From Herbinix luporum (GTDB lineage: Bacteria; Bacillota; Clostridia; Lachnospirales; Lachnospiraceae): 64,000 nt of DNA. Every line of letters starts with the position of its first letter. Position 1 is the stretch's first letter. Shown here piece by piece: positions 46,502 through 56,854 of this stretch. The DNA lies in the NCBI RefSeq assembly GCF_900070325.1, contig NZ_LN879430.1:1853379-1917378 (forward strand). Direction: 5' to 3'. The notes under the pieces are model-generated. The model ran no database searches. It was not told where the DNA came from and was given only the letters and a program-made list of their open reading frames with translations. A program made the position numbers and the translations under genes.

Positions 46502-46779
46502 AATAAACCTCCTTATATATTGTTGTTTACTTTTTTTTACATTTTTAATTTACCATTTTTTGGGACTTGTGTCAATTGTATTTTCTGATTATTTACTATT
46601 TTTTATATTAATTAACTACCTTTGACTTAAAAGTTATTTTTGTGTCAATCATTTTATTAAACTTTTTATATACATATTTTAATTATTAATATTATTTTAC
46701 AAATATTTTAATTATTGTTGACATTTATAACCATTTATAGTAAGTTAAATGTAAAATAATGTATAAGGAGGTCTTTTTT

Positions 46780-47961
46780 ATGTTAAAAAGATACAAGCTT
46801 ATGATGAAAATTATATTTTTATGCTCCGCAATTTTCTTCCTTTCTTCTAAGTCCTTTTCAAATGTATTAGCTACTACATACGAACCGGCAAAACCACCAA
46901 AAATCCTGTCCTTTACTGCAAGCTCAAACAAAATAAAAGCAGGAGACTCTATTACTTTAAGTTGGTATGTACTAAATGCTACAAAAGTCGAAATATCTGG
47001 TATTGATAATCTTGACTATGAACTCTCACCTATATCGGGAGGTCTAAAAGTCACCCCTTCTGAAACTACTACATACTACTTAACTGCTAGCAGCGAAGGT
47101 GGTACAGTACAAGCTTCTATTACTGTAGCTGTTGAAAAAAGCAGTCCAGACTTTTTTAATATAGATTATTTTTATGGTTCTGAATCAGAAATTTCTTTAG
47201 GTGAAACGGTTACTTTATACTGGAAAACTACAAATGCCAAATCAATCACTATCATAGGATTAGAAAAAATCAACGAAGAACTAACTTCATTACCTTTAAG
47301 CGGTGAATTAGAAGTATTTCCTATGGAAACCACTGATTATATATTAATTGCCGTCGGTGAAAACTATGAAATTATATACAAGATATTTACCGTAACTGTT
47401 GCTGAAGAAAAAAAACCTGCAAAAATTAATAATTTTTCCACTTCAGCTTCTAAGATAAATAAGGGTGAAAGCGTAATCCTATTATGGGATGTGTCAGAGG
47501 CAAAATCTGTAACTATTAGCGGATATCCTACAGATTATCTACCACTAAACGGAAAACTTACTGTTACTCCTAAAAAAACTACTACCTATGTATTAGAAGC
47601 CATTGGCTATGACGGTGTTACTGTTAAAAAAGAAGTAACTGTAACTGTTATAGAAAGTAATGTGGAAGATCCTCTAAAGTTGGATTATGTGGTTCACGAT
47701 TGGGGAGATGAGTATATTATGGATGTTGATATTACAAACCTGTCCAATGATACAGTAGACTACTGGTCATTATTATTAAAAAAATCCGAATTTGATATTA
47801 GTATTATCTGGGGTGCTACCTTGTCAGAAAACGATGAATATTATATTATTTCTCCCTTATACTATAATGACATTATCAAACCCGGTGTAACTGTATCCTT
47901 TGGTTTTCAAGCCTATGACTCCCCTAAGAAAAATTTTTTCTATGAATTTTTGTTAGATTAA
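46780..47961 (+). CDS. Secreted protein of three Ig-like repeats with a C-terminal CBM2-like domain
   Basis: A 393-residue paralogue of the divergent neighbour. Signal peptide about 1-33; three Ig-like repeats about 40-118, 125-205 and 213-293, each with KI..GES..L.WDV..AKSV.ISG and TTTYVL.A. The last 95 residues (DYVVHDWGDEYIMDVDITN ... WSLLL ... IIWGATLS ... VSFGFQAY) resemble a family 2 carbohydrate-binding module and can be laid over the CBM2 at the end of the GH9 protein at 59391. No catalytic domain or dockerin. AAGGAGGTCTTTTTT precedes the ATG at 46780. It may be a cellulose-binding surface or accessory protein. Confidence 0.78.
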   Translation: MLKRYKLMMKIIFLCSAIFFLSSKSFSNVLATTYEPAKPPKILSFTASSNKIKAGDSITLSWYVLNATKVEISGIDNLDYELSPISGGLKVTPSETTTYYLTASSEGGTVQASITVAVEKSSPDFFNIDYFYGSESEISLGETVTLYWKTTNAKSITIIGLEKINEELTSLPLSGELEVFPMETTDYILIAVGENYEIIYKIFTVTVAEEKKPAKINNFSTSASKINKGESVILLWDVSEAKSVTISGYPTDYLPLNGKLTVTPKKTTTYVLEAIGYDGVTVKKEVTVTVIESNVEDPLKLDYVVHDWGDEYIMDVDITNLSNDTVDYWSLLLKKSEFDISIIWGATLSENDEYYIISPLYYNDIIKPGVTVSFGFQAYDSPKKNFFYEFLLD

Positions 47962-47966
47962 TATAT

Positions 47967-48005
47967 AAAAATTGCTCCCTAGATTTAATCTAAGGAGCAA
48001 TTTTT
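47967..48005 (+). terminator. Bidirectional terminator between convergent Ig-CBM2 and GH9 genes
   Basis: AAAAATTGCTCC pairs with GGAGCAATTTTT, with AGATT/AATCT continuing the stem. It is flanked by A and T runs, so it works on both strands; it closes the scaffoldin-GH48-GH9 operon on the minus strand. Confidence 0.85.
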
Positions 48006-48039
48006 ATGGGTTTTTTATTTACATTATAGCTAAACTAGC

Positions 48040-50631
48040 TTAATTAAGCAGTAATTTCTTTAAAAGAGCAAAGTCTATTGCGTCTACTACACCGTCACTA
48101 TTCATATCTGAATTCTCATAATTAATTGCTGTGATATCCTGGGTTAAGAGATATCTCTTTAAGGCGGCAAAGTCTAAGGCATCGATTGATCCATCTCCAT
48201 TAACATCACCATAAACCGGTACAACTGGGCCACCTCCTGTTGCCTTAGGTCCCTGTTCATCTAGATAAGCAGTAACCCATGCTAGAGGAGCATTCCAGTT
48301 AATTGTTATTTCGTTGGTTGACCAAGATTCAATATTATCCATATAGCATTTTTGAGCAGGTCTTGAACCTGGCAGCCAACCGGAACCTCTAACCCAAGGA
48401 TCCTGTAAGCCGGAGTTAGGTCCACCAACTAAGCATCCCGGAGGTGCCTTAGGTAGACTATTATCTGCTTGATATGACCAGAAACGATGGTGTGGATTCT
48501 CAGCAGGGTTTTCCCCATAACCTGAAATATAACATTGAACAAGAGCATTTCTTCCCATCAGATAATCCATTGCATTTGCTACTCCGTTCAAATATTTAAG
48601 ATCTTTATGATCACTAAAATCAAATGCATAGGACATTACAATTGCTTCGTTAACTACAAATGAGTTGGAGCCCCATGGATAACCGACTAAGTTATCTCCA
48701 ATCGGTCCTTCTTCAATCGGCACCCCATAACCCTGAGCCTCTGCTATGGCAATAAACTTATCTGCTGCTGTCTTAATATTTGACCTAGCCTTGTTAACTT
48801 CAGAAGCTTCCAGTTTATTTGGTACAAGTGCCAGTGTTATTGTTCCAAGACCGGCAGTATTACCCCAATCAAAGCAGCCTACCAGTCCTAAAGCTTCACC
48901 ACCGACTAATTCATAAGGCATTTCTAGATAATGCTTAGAATCTCTTAAATAATTTAGATATTTTGTGTTTCCGGTAGTTACAAATAATTCACATGCTGCC
49001 CAATAAAATTCATCTCCAACATAGTCGTCACCATAAGGTCCACCACCGGGTTCCTGTTCCATAGTGGCATAAATATTAGGATTTGCAACAGCAGCTTCCC
49101 ATGCAGTTTCCGCAACGGAGAGACATTTAGCTGCAAAGGTAGAATCATATTCTTCCCACAGACGTGCTGACTGTGCTGCAGCAGCAGCAAGATTTAAAGT
49201 TGCAGCTGTGCTTGGAGGCTGAAGATAACGATCCATGGTATCCATATGTGGAGGAACCGCCAGTGCAGTCCATCTTTCGTCATGGCCTTTATGATGAGCC
49301 ATTCCTTTTAATGGACCGGATGGTACCTGCATTTTCATCAGCATTTCTACTTCATACCTGGCTTCATCAAGAATATCAGGAATACCATTACCACTTTCCG
49401 GAATATTAAGTGTATTGTCTGCAAAAGGAGCAACGGAAGTATCTCCGTAGTATAAAGCTCGTTCGTATTGATTCATTACTGTCCATACTGATATTCCGCC
49501 ATTTACCACATATTTTCCGTGATCTCCGGCATCATACCAGCCACCGGTAACATCAAGAGTATAATTTCCTTGATAACTCTTAGTAGGGTCCGGTTTCATC
49601 AAATCATTGGGATGTCCGGCAGGACGTGCCCATTGAGGTTCTTCACAATAAGGCATCTTAATCTCAATACCGCTTCTATTATGGTAAAAATACTTCATTG
49701 CATCATATTTCATCTTAGAATAAATATCTGTACCGATATTAAATGGCATACTTTCTGCCGAACCGGAGACTAATACATAGTTTCTTCCTTCTGTTTCATA
49801 AGAAGAAAAGTCTATGATATGTACATGGTCACCGGATGCCTTATCAAATCCAAATACTTTGGTCTGACCGCTGTCAACTACTCTTCTTGAACTATCTAAA
49901 AGTTCCCACTTCACAGGTGAAGTAGAAGATGAAACAAGAGTTGCCTTCTTTTCTAAACCCGGGTAATATCCCTCTTGATTTACACGAATTTCATTGGTGG
50001 GCTCTTCTTCTTCCGCAGGATATCCCTCAAAATCCGGATCTAATAAATGGATATCATCAAATGAAATAGTATATGGAAGTGGTGAAGTTGCACAATCTCC
50101 TCCCAGATGGAAGGTAAATTCACAGTTGGGTTTTGTAGCCTCTCTCATTGTAAATTCCTGAGTAATTGTTACAGGTGTGTTAGCCTTTAATTCTACAAAA
50201 TCCCAGTTCTGATTATAGTTCCAATATTCGGCATAAGGTTCACCCTGGTCACCGACTTTAGGATAAATCTTACAGTCTTTTGTTGCTACAACAGTAAATT
50301 TAACTGTATAGGTATGGCCTCTTTCAAGTGTTAGACCTCTGTGACGGAACTGAACATCCCATCTTTCAGTTCCTTTGTTTCTAATTGTTATATTGTATTT
50401 ACCGTTTTCAATGGCAAAATCTGCAAGTGCAGGATATGTTTCTACTACATGCCATGGAAGTCCTACCCCGCCATCAAAGGTATTATTCCGTATTAAGTCT
50501 CCTTTACTAACATATTTTGTAGATTTGGTTTCTGCATTACTCTTTACAGGTGGCAAATATGCAGAAAAACACATTGCAAGCATAATTAGAGCCATGAATT
50601 TTGACATCTTTTTAATAAATCGTTTTTTCAT
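48040..50631 (-). CDS. Cellulosomal cellulase CBM4-Ig-GH9-dockerin
   Basis: An 863-residue secreted enzyme: signal peptide about 1-33, CBM4 about 40-210, Ig-like domain about 218-300, GH9 catalytic domain about 305-785 and type I dockerin about 797-863. In GH9, the Asp pair lies in [16 protein letters not shown], the conserved His in NPHHRFWS, and the acid Glu in [12 protein letters not shown]. The dockerin has two calcium repeats ([13 protein letters not shown] and [13 protein letters not shown]) with Ala-Leu/Ala-Ile at the recognition sites. The order matches C. cellulolyticum Cel9E and C. thermocellum CelK, exo-acting or processive cellulases. It is third in the operon after GH48. Confidence 0.95.
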   Translation of the reverse strand: MKKRFIKKMSKFMALIMLAMCFSAYLPPVKSNAETKSTKYVSKGDLIRNNTFDGGVGLPWHVVETYPALADFAIENGKYNITIRNKGTERWDVQFRHRGLTLERGHTYTVKFTVVATKDCKIYPKVGDQGEPYAEYWNYNQNWDFVELKANTPVTITQEFTMREATKPNCEFTFHLGGDCATSPLPYTISFDDIHLLDPDFEGYPAEEEEPTNEIRVNQEGYYPGLEKKATLVSSSTSPVKWELLDSSRRVVDSGQTKVFGFDKASGDHVHIIDFSSYETEGRNYVLVSGSAESMPFNIGTDIYSKMKYDAMKYFYHNRSGIEIKMPYCEEPQWARPAGHPNDLMKPDPTKSYQGNYTLDVTGGWYDAGDHGKYVVNGGISVWTVMNQYERALYYGDTSVAPFADNTLNIPESGNGIPDILDEARYEVEMLMKMQVPSGPLKGMAHHKGHDERWTALAVPPHMDTMDRYLQPPSTAATLNLAAAAAQSARLWEEYDSTFAAKCLSVAETAWEAAVANPNIYATMEQEPGGGPYGDDYVGDEFYWAACELFVTTGNTKYLNYLRDSKHYLEMPYELVGGEALGLVGCFDWGNTAGLGTITLALVPNKLEASEVNKARSNIKTAADKFIAIAEAQGYGVPIEEGPIGDNLVGYPWGSNSFVVNEAIVMSYAFDFSDHKDLKYLNGVANAMDYLMGRNALVQCYISGYGENPAENPHHRFWSYQADNSLPKAPPGCLVGGPNSGLQDPWVRGSGWLPGSRPAQKCYMDNIESWSTNEITINWNAPLAWVTAYLDEQGPKATGGGPVVPVYGDVNGDGSIDALDFAALKRYLLTQDITAINYENSDMNSDGVVDAIDFALLKKLLLN

Positions 50632-50659
50632 AATTAACCCCCTTATTATTATTTTTTAC

Positions 50660-50688
50660 GCCGCATTACGGCATTGCCATAATGCGGC
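50660..50688 (-). other. Intergenic stem-loop between GH48 and GH9 genes
   Basis: GCCGCATTA (50660-50668) pairs perfectly with TAATGCGGC (50680-50688). On the minus (coding) strand it is followed by GTAAAAAATAAT, not by U, so it is unlikely to be a terminator. It may mark RNA processing or protect the upstream 3' end. Confidence 0.6.
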
Positions 50689-50698
50689 ATTTACTTAT

Positions 50699-52855
50699 TT
50701 AATTTTCTAAAAGTACCTTTTTTAAAGCTACAAAATCTAAAGAATCAATAAATCCGTCATCATTAAGATCAGCGTTCTTAAGATTTATATTAGCTTTGCC
50801 ATCTAATAGATACTTTTTAAGTAATGAAAAGTCCAGTGCATCCACAACCCCATCATCATTTACATCCCCTTTAGTTGTTACAACTTCATCCTCAGGGAAT
50901 AATATTGCATATACACCATTGGCAATTGCAAACTCACACTGAGCCCAGAAACGATGATACTTCATAGTGGGAGCTCTACCTGCAAGTAAGTCTGCTTCTA
51001 CTCTAGCCCAATCAGGATCTTGACGGTATTTTGAACGAATATCAATAAACTTGATACCAGGTTTAATCTCGTCACCATTAGGCATTGTTCCGCTCCAACC
51101 TTCAGGAACATATACTTCTTGCTCTAGGAAACGGAAGTAGTCTTCACGAACTTCCTCTGATACAATTCCCTTATCATCCTGATAATTATTCCACATGCAA
51201 TCAAGGAGTTTCTTAGCATTATTTTTTGAAGTTTCGTTACCGGTAGCTTTTCCATGATATGCAAGAGCATTAGCTAAGGATGAAGCAACACCCAGGTCAG
51301 TACCATAATTAACGATTTTTACATGTAAATTTGAGTTATCAGAAGGTCTGCCGGTCCATGTATCAGGTTGTCCTTCCCAATCAATGGTACTGGGAATTTC
51401 AAAGCTTCCGTCAGGATAGAATTTAATTACTGAATTAGCCCATGCCGCCCATTTATCTAGTAAATCTCTAACTCTTTCATCTCCACTTTCGTAATAGTAT
51501 TCTGCTACACGCTGCATAGACCATGCCTGCATACCAAACCAGGTATTACTGCCCGGATCAGCATAAACAGGATTTTCTACATAACCCATACCATAGAAGG
51601 TTGATACATTAGAAGGAACAGGTTCATAGCGTCCATTCCAAGAGTTGGTTGCACCACCGGCAATAGCCCCCTCAGCAGATTGCAGCCACTGATAGAACTC
51701 TATTTGCCTATCCAAACTCTTAGCCCAGTCATTCTTAGCATTTCTTGACTTTGGAATTAAATCAGGATCTGTTGATAATGCATAAGCTGCAAATGGATTC
51801 TGATATCCAAAGTGGTTATGGCTACATCCGATTATCCATGCCCAATCTGACTCAATTCCACCGCCCCATGCATAATACCAGGATAATAGATAATGAGCTG
51901 AATCATAACCGGAGCCTGCTGTGCTAGGAGAACCAATCTTTCTAAAATATTTATCAAAGAAAGAATATCTTAAATAGTCACCCATTTTTGCAGCTTTTTG
52001 AACATAATTACTAATATTGGCACCATTTTCTTTTGCCCACTTATTTGCCCAATAGGTAGCCTGAATTGCACGGGCATCAGCATCGGGAGCATTGGTATAT
52101 TTAAACTGCTTAGCGTAGCTATCATCCCCTGTAAATAAATCTAGATATCCATTTTTTCCTCCAAAATTCATGATGTCATAACAAGGCTGAGGAATGGTTT
52201 CCCAGGTGGATTCCTGCTCACCTCTTTGGAAGGTATTTATATAAGAATTTTTGCTTGTCCCATCTCCACGAAGTCCGTAACCATACCAGTTATCAACGTC
52301 AAGTAGCCAGTGCATACCATAAATCATATTGGTTCCATAGGTAGAAACCAACTCCTGGTTAATGGGATCTCTACCTACCGGAGCATCAAAGTCTAGTTTT
52401 GCCGGATATTTTTCCGGTGTTTCCCACTCAGGGGCATAGGTTGCAGGATCATTAGGGTTATATCTACTCATACTGCTATTTGGTTGATCCTTTTCCGAGG
52501 GAATTAAATACTTCTCAGTAGTATCCCAAGCTTCTTGGAAACCTGAAAAATCCCCGCTGAATTTACCATTCATAGCCTCTAGCCAAATATAGAAACTCAT
52601 GGCCTCACTGGTAGTAACATGTCCGTAATCCGGTGCCTCTACTAATAAAGTTTCAATGGAATGATAAGGTACACCGTCTTCACTAAAATATCCGTTACTT
52701 CTATCTTTAATTTTGCTATACATTACCTCAAAACGTTTCTTATACTCCTCATTAACCTCTCCATTTGCAGCAAAGGCTAAGGAAGAGGCCCCAAAGCTTA
52801 AGGATAAGGTGGTTGCAAGTAGCATAGCACCAATTTTTTTAAATCTTTTTCTCAT
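50699..52855 (-). CDS. Cellulosomal GH48 cellobiohydrolase with dockerin
   Basis: A 718-residue processive exo-cellulase: signal peptide about 1-29, GH48 catalytic domain about 33-650 and a C-terminal type I dockerin about 655-718. The catalytic segment [16 protein letters not shown] has Glu73 and Glu84; Glu84 is residue 55 of the mature form, matching the acid Glu55 of Cel48F. The dockerin repeats are [13 protein letters not shown] and [13 protein letters not shown]; the second has Ser-Leu at the recognition position. GH48 is usually the most abundant enzyme of cellulosomes. GGAGGAAAATCCAT precedes the ATG. It lies directly after the scaffoldin gene. Confidence 0.97.
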   Translation of the reverse strand: MRKRFKKIGAMLLATTLSLSFGASSLAFAANGEVNEEYKKRFEVMYSKIKDRSNGYFSEDGVPYHSIETLLVEAPDYGHVTTSEAMSFYIWLEAMNGKFSGDFSGFQEAWDTTEKYLIPSEKDQPNSSMSRYNPNDPATYAPEWETPEKYPAKLDFDAPVGRDPINQELVSTYGTNMIYGMHWLLDVDNWYGYGLRGDGTSKNSYINTFQRGEQESTWETIPQPCYDIMNFGGKNGYLDLFTGDDSYAKQFKYTNAPDADARAIQATYWANKWAKENGANISNYVQKAAKMGDYLRYSFFDKYFRKIGSPSTAGSGYDSAHYLLSWYYAWGGGIESDWAWIIGCSHNHFGYQNPFAAYALSTDPDLIPKSRNAKNDWAKSLDRQIEFYQWLQSAEGAIAGGATNSWNGRYEPVPSNVSTFYGMGYVENPVYADPGSNTWFGMQAWSMQRVAEYYYESGDERVRDLLDKWAAWANSVIKFYPDGSFEIPSTIDWEGQPDTWTGRPSDNSNLHVKIVNYGTDLGVASSLANALAYHGKATGNETSKNNAKKLLDCMWNNYQDDKGIVSEEVREDYFRFLEQEVYVPEGWSGTMPNGDEIKPGIKFIDIRSKYRQDPDWARVEADLLAGRAPTMKYHRFWAQCEFAIANGVYAILFPEDEVVTTKGDVNDDGVVDALDFSLLKKYLLDGKANINLKNADLNDDGFIDSLDFVALKKVLLEN

Positions 52856-52917
52856 ATGGATTTTCCTCCATTTCTATTATATAATTAGATAATAAAATCA
52901 ATATAAAGCTTGTACTG

Positions 52918-52968
52918 CCTGTACTTTCATATACAAGTAAATTTACTGGTATATTATGAAAGTACAGG
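52918..52968 (-). other. Intergenic stem-loop between scaffoldin and GH48 genes
   Basis: CCTGTACTTTCATA (52918-52931) and TATGAAAGTACAGG (52955-52968) form a perfect 14-base stem with a 23-base loop that itself contains AGTAAATTTACT. On the coding strand no U-tract follows (the T-run is on the other side), so it should not terminate the operon. Similar stem-loops after cipC in C. cellulolyticum direct RNA cleavage and stability. It lies 16 bases past the scaffoldin stop. Confidence 0.7.
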
Positions 52969-52984
52969 TTTTTCCCATTATGCC

Positions 52985-55900
52985 TTAGTTAATTTTTACA
53001 CTGCCGTCAATCTTTTTAACATTATCAATTTTTGCCATGTTGCCGTCGCCAAAGGCACCGCTTTCTTCAAAAGTAATAGGTGTTTCAACACTATCTTCAC
53101 CTATTATCTTAAATGTAATGGTTAACATTACTCCATCCTCTGTAATCAGTTCATCACCTATAGTATTATCAAGATATAGGCAACTGATTGATCCCTGTCT
53201 TATTCTACTTGAGAAATTAATAGGAGCGTTAACAATAATGTCACCGGCAGTTACTGATACTGCTTCTAAGAGAGTATCATCATATGAAATATAGAAGTTA
53301 CAAGTTCCGACACTTTTCACCTTTGAGATGTTTCCTATCTCCACAGGTACAGTAACAACATCCCCAGTTTTGCCGGATACTTTTCCTATACTGATATAAA
53401 AATCGGTCTCAATAGGCTTTGAATCCTCAATTGTAATTTCTATTGAGGGATTATCTGTTATACCAAAATCAAATACCAGTTTGGCAGTGCCTAAATCTAA
53501 GGAAGATAAGTAGCTGCCAAAAATCTTTACAGTATTTCCGGATACACTGTAATCTTTTCCTTCTGTTAGGCCCACAATACCTTTGAAAGTATTGTTATTA
53601 GGTGTCATATTTACCGTAATATCAGAAGGATTATTTTTATCAAAGTTTGCACTTTCAGGTGTAATTGATGGAGGGATAATTTCATCCCCAATGATAACAA
53701 CACTGCCGTCTGTATATTTAACACTGCTTATTACTTTCCTGTCGGCATTTTCAAATACTCCATCTCTGCCTACATAAATGTCAGCCACATTACCGGCTTT
53801 GCCCAAAATCTCAAACTCTATGTATGCCAATACACCGTCTTCGGTAATTCCTTTATTTTCAAAGGCATTAAAAGATAAATAAATAGCCCTTTCATATTTG
53901 GGAGGTATTGCCATAGCATCAGAGGCAGTTTTTTTTGCAGAGGATATGCCACTGTCGCTTGTATCATAAACCTTCTTAGCTATCCCCTTATCTGCTAAAA
54001 CTTCTCCGTCTGTTACACCAAGTGCCTTTAATAAATTAGGATCATATGTAACAGCAAAACTATAGGCTCCTATATTACCTACTTCATTAACATTTTCTAC
54101 TGTAATAGGTACAAGCACGGTTTCTCCTGGTTCACCGGATACTGTTCCCACCTTAATAGCAAGACTTTCTGATGCCGGTGTAGAATCTTCAATTAATAGA
54201 GTTAATACTGGATTATTATCTACACCAAAATCAAAGGTAAGCTCAGTCTTACCTAAAGGTAAGCTTGACAAATAACTATCTTTTATCTTTACCGTATTAC
54301 CGGATAAAGTGTAGTCAACATTTGCTCTAAGGCCCAAAATACCTTTGAATGTATTTTGGTTAGCTGTTAATGTTACAGTAATCTCTTCAGGTTTATATTT
54401 ATCAAAGGTTGCTGATGTCGGTGAAATCTCCGGATCTTCTTGTTTTGCCTCAATTTTTACACCGCCATCTGTAAATACCACATTTGAGATTCTGTTCATA
54501 TCAGCATCTCCAAATGCTCCACCTTCAGCAAACTCCACTTTAGCAGTTTGACCTTCTTTGCCAAGTACTTTGAATGTAATATTTGCAAAAACACCGTCAT
54601 TTGTAATCAGCTCATCCCCAATAGTATTATCCAGGAATAAAAGGCTGATAGTACTTGTAGAATCATTTATTCTAGAGGCAAAGTTGATAGATGCATTAGT
54701 TATAATGTCACCTGCAGTTACAGACACTGCCTCAAGTAAGTCAGAATCATAGGAAAGATAGAAATTGCAAGTTCCAACATTGCCGGCTTTTGAAACATTT
54801 GCAAATTTAACAGGTACTGTAACGGTTTCATTAGGCATGGCTGTAACTGTGCCTATACTTACAGCAAGCTCATCACCGCTAGGTGTAGAATCCTTAATAG
54901 TTACAGTAAGCTTTGGGTTGTTAGCTACACCAAAGTCGAAAATCAGGGTAGTTGACCCAAGGCTTAATGTTGATAAATAACTTTTTAGTATTGTTACTGT
55001 ATTACCGGATACTGTATAGTCTGTTCCCTTCTTCAGACCGGTAATTTCTTTAAAGGTACTTCCGTTTGGTGTCAGGGTTACTTTTATATCACTGGGTGCA
55101 TTTTTATCAAATGTTGCACTTGCAGGAGAGATGGTAGGGTTAACGGTTGATGTAATAACTACACCACCGTCAATCTTATTGACATCGTCAATTCTAACCA
55201 TATCTCCGTCTCCAAATGCTCCACCTTCAGCAAATTTCACGCTGGCTGTTTTACCTTCACTACCTAATACCTTAAATGTGATATAGGCAAATACACCGTC
55301 CTTGGTAATAAGTTCATCTCCAAGGGTATCATCCAGATAAAGTAAACTTATAGTGCCTTTTTCGCTATTTATACTACTTGCAAAGTTAACAGAAGGATTG
55401 GTAATAATACTTCCTGCTTCAACTTTAACTGCTTCCAGTAAAGATTTATCGTATGACAAATAGAAGTTACATGTTCCTACATTACCGACTTTAGCTACAT
55501 CAGTAAAGTTAATAGGAAGGATAACTTCTTCCCCAGTTGCTCCATTTACTGTATCTATTTTTACAGTAAAGCCACCTTCTACATACTTCTTAATGGTAAC
55601 ACTGCCACTACTGAATTTAACTCCTGTTATTCTGCTCATGTTACCGTTACCGAATGCTCCGCTTTCTTTGAAGGATAATGAAGCGGTCTTTCCGGCAGCC
55701 CCTTTAACCTTAAAAGTAATGTAGGCAAATGTACCGTCCTTAGTTATAGGCTGTTCTCCAACGGTATCATCAAGGAAGAGGAAGCTTATTGATCCTACAT
55801 TAATCTGGCTTGAGAAGTTAACATTAGGATTGGTTACAATATCACCTGCTGATACAGATACCGCTTCTAAAAGACTTGTATCAAAGTCTATATAGAAATT

Positions 55901-56854
55901 ACATGTTCCCACATTACCTGCTTTAGCTACATTAGCGAAATTAACAGGTACAACTACGGTATCTCCGGTATTTCCTGTAACATTTCCTATACTTACTTCT
56001 AGACCTTCCTGAACTACATCTTCAGTAATTGTCAGATTTAATACAGGATTATTGCTTACACCAAAATCAAAGGTAAGTCTCTTTGTTCCTAAGGTCAGTG
56101 TTGATAAGTAACTACTTAATAAGGTTACGGTGTTTCCTGAAACTGTATAATGGGTATTTCTTGTAAGTCCGCTTATACCATTGAAAGTATTACCGTTAGG
56201 TGTTAAGGTTACGGTTATATTTCTGGGAGCTGACTTATTAAAGGTCGCAGATTTTGGAGAAATTTCAGGATCCTTAGTAGGTACTACATCATCAACAGGG
56301 GACTTACCAAATACTAAACTACCGTTTAGATAAGCTGCCACCTGATCCCATACCACATAGGAACCTGCTGATTTATAAGAGAAATCGTTGGATTGGTCAT
56401 AATTACTCCAATCACTTCTAGAAACTCTGGTTTGGATTTCAATAAATCCTCCGGCAGCAAGGCTTCCTGCATCCGATGTAAAACCAACTTCTATATATGT
56501 ATCTGCAGTTGATGTAGCCTTACTCATATTTACTATTGTGCCGGTAATCTTATTTGTCATGGTTGTATGAGCGCCTCCGCTCAACATTCCTGCATAGTCA
56601 CAGTAGAAATTCTGTGCCTTATCTGCATCTTTGGTGTAATAATATCTTAGTTTTAATTGGGAAAGATTAATTGACGAACTACCGTTATTTACCACTTTGA
56701 ATTTTGCATTAATGGTATTTGAGCTCGTTCCTGTATTTCCGTTATTAAACTGAACTTCTATTCCGTTTGCTGCAAGAACAGTTTGTTGCGGAATATACAT
56801 TGAAAATATCATTAATAAAGACATTAGAAAAGCAATAACTTTTCTTTTTTTCAT
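52985..56854 (-). CDS. Cellulosomal scaffoldin with five cohesins
   Basis: A 1289-residue secreted protein. Order: signal peptide about 1-29, CBM3 about 33-187 (cellulose attachment), X2 196-280, cohesin 1 285-424, cohesin 2 430-572, X2 574-657, cohesin 3 663-804, X2 808-893, cohesin 4 899-1056, X2 1063-1148, cohesin 5 1153-1289. Cohesins 1, 2, 3 and 5 share VGTCNFY and LITKDG segments; cohesin 4 has VGNIGAYSF and an extra loop. There is no dockerin, SLH or sortase signal, so cell attachment, if any, must use X2 domains or another partner. ATG 56854 follows AAGGAGGTTAACTTTG. First gene of the GH48-GH9 operon. Confidence 0.97.
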   Translation of the reverse strand: MKKRKVIAFLMSLLMIFSMYIPQQTVLAANGIEVQFNNGNTGTSSNTINAKFKVVNNGSSSINLSQLKLRYYYTKDADKAQNFYCDYAGMLSGGAHTTMTNKITGTIVNMSKATSTADTYIEVGFTSDAGSLAAGGFIEIQTRVSRSDWSNYDQSNDFSYKSAGSYVVWDQVAAYLNGSLVFGKSPVDDVVPTKDPEISPKSATFNKSAPRNITVTLTPNGNTFNGISGLTRNTHYTVSGNTVTLLSSYLSTLTLGTKRLTFDFGVSNNPVLNLTITEDVVQEGLEVSIGNVTGNTGDTVVVPVNFANVAKAGNVGTCNFYIDFDTSLLEAVSVSAGDIVTNPNVNFSSQINVGSISFLFLDDTVGEQPITKDGTFAYITFKVKGAAGKTASLSFKESGAFGNGNMSRITGVKFSSGSVTIKKYVEGGFTVKIDTVNGATGEEVILPINFTDVAKVGNVGTCNFYLSYDKSLLEAVKVEAGSIITNPSVNFASSINSEKGTISLLYLDDTLGDELITKDGVFAYITFKVLGSEGKTASVKFAEGGAFGDGDMVRIDDVNKIDGGVVITSTVNPTISPASATFDKNAPSDIKVTLTPNGSTFKEITGLKKGTDYTVSGNTVTILKSYLSTLSLGSTTLIFDFGVANNPKLTVTIKDSTPSGDELAVSIGTVTAMPNETVTVPVKFANVSKAGNVGTCNFYLSYDSDLLEAVSVTAGDIITNASINFASRINDSTSTISLLFLDNTIGDELITNDGVFANITFKVLGKEGQTAKVEFAEGGAFGDADMNRISNVVFTDGGVKIEAKQEDPEISPTSATFDKYKPEEITVTLTANQNTFKGILGLRANVDYTLSGNTVKIKDSYLSSLPLGKTELTFDFGVDNNPVLTLLIEDSTPASESLAIKVGTVSGEPGETVLVPITVENVNEVGNIGAYSFAVTYDPNLLKALGVTDGEVLADKGIAKKVYDTSDSGISSAKKTASDAMAIPPKYERAIYLSFNAFENKGITEDGVLAYIEFEILGKAGNVADIYVGRDGVFENADRKVISSVKYTDGSVVIIGDEIIPPSITPESANFDKNNPSDITVNMTPNNNTFKGIVGLTEGKDYSVSGNTVKIFGSYLSSLDLGTAKLVFDFGITDNPSIEITIEDSKPIETDFYISIGKVSGKTGDVVTVPVEIGNISKVKSVGTCNFYISYDDTLLEAVSVTAGDIIVNAPINFSSRIRQGSISCLYLDNTIGDELITEDGVMLTITFKIIGEDSVETPITFEESGAFGDGNMAKIDNVKKIDGSVKIN

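Noticed and set aside
52985..56854. Tandem DNA repeats suggesting a mobile or assembly artefact
   Set aside because: They correspond to cohesin and X2 modules, differ in sequence from copy to copy and keep a single open frame.
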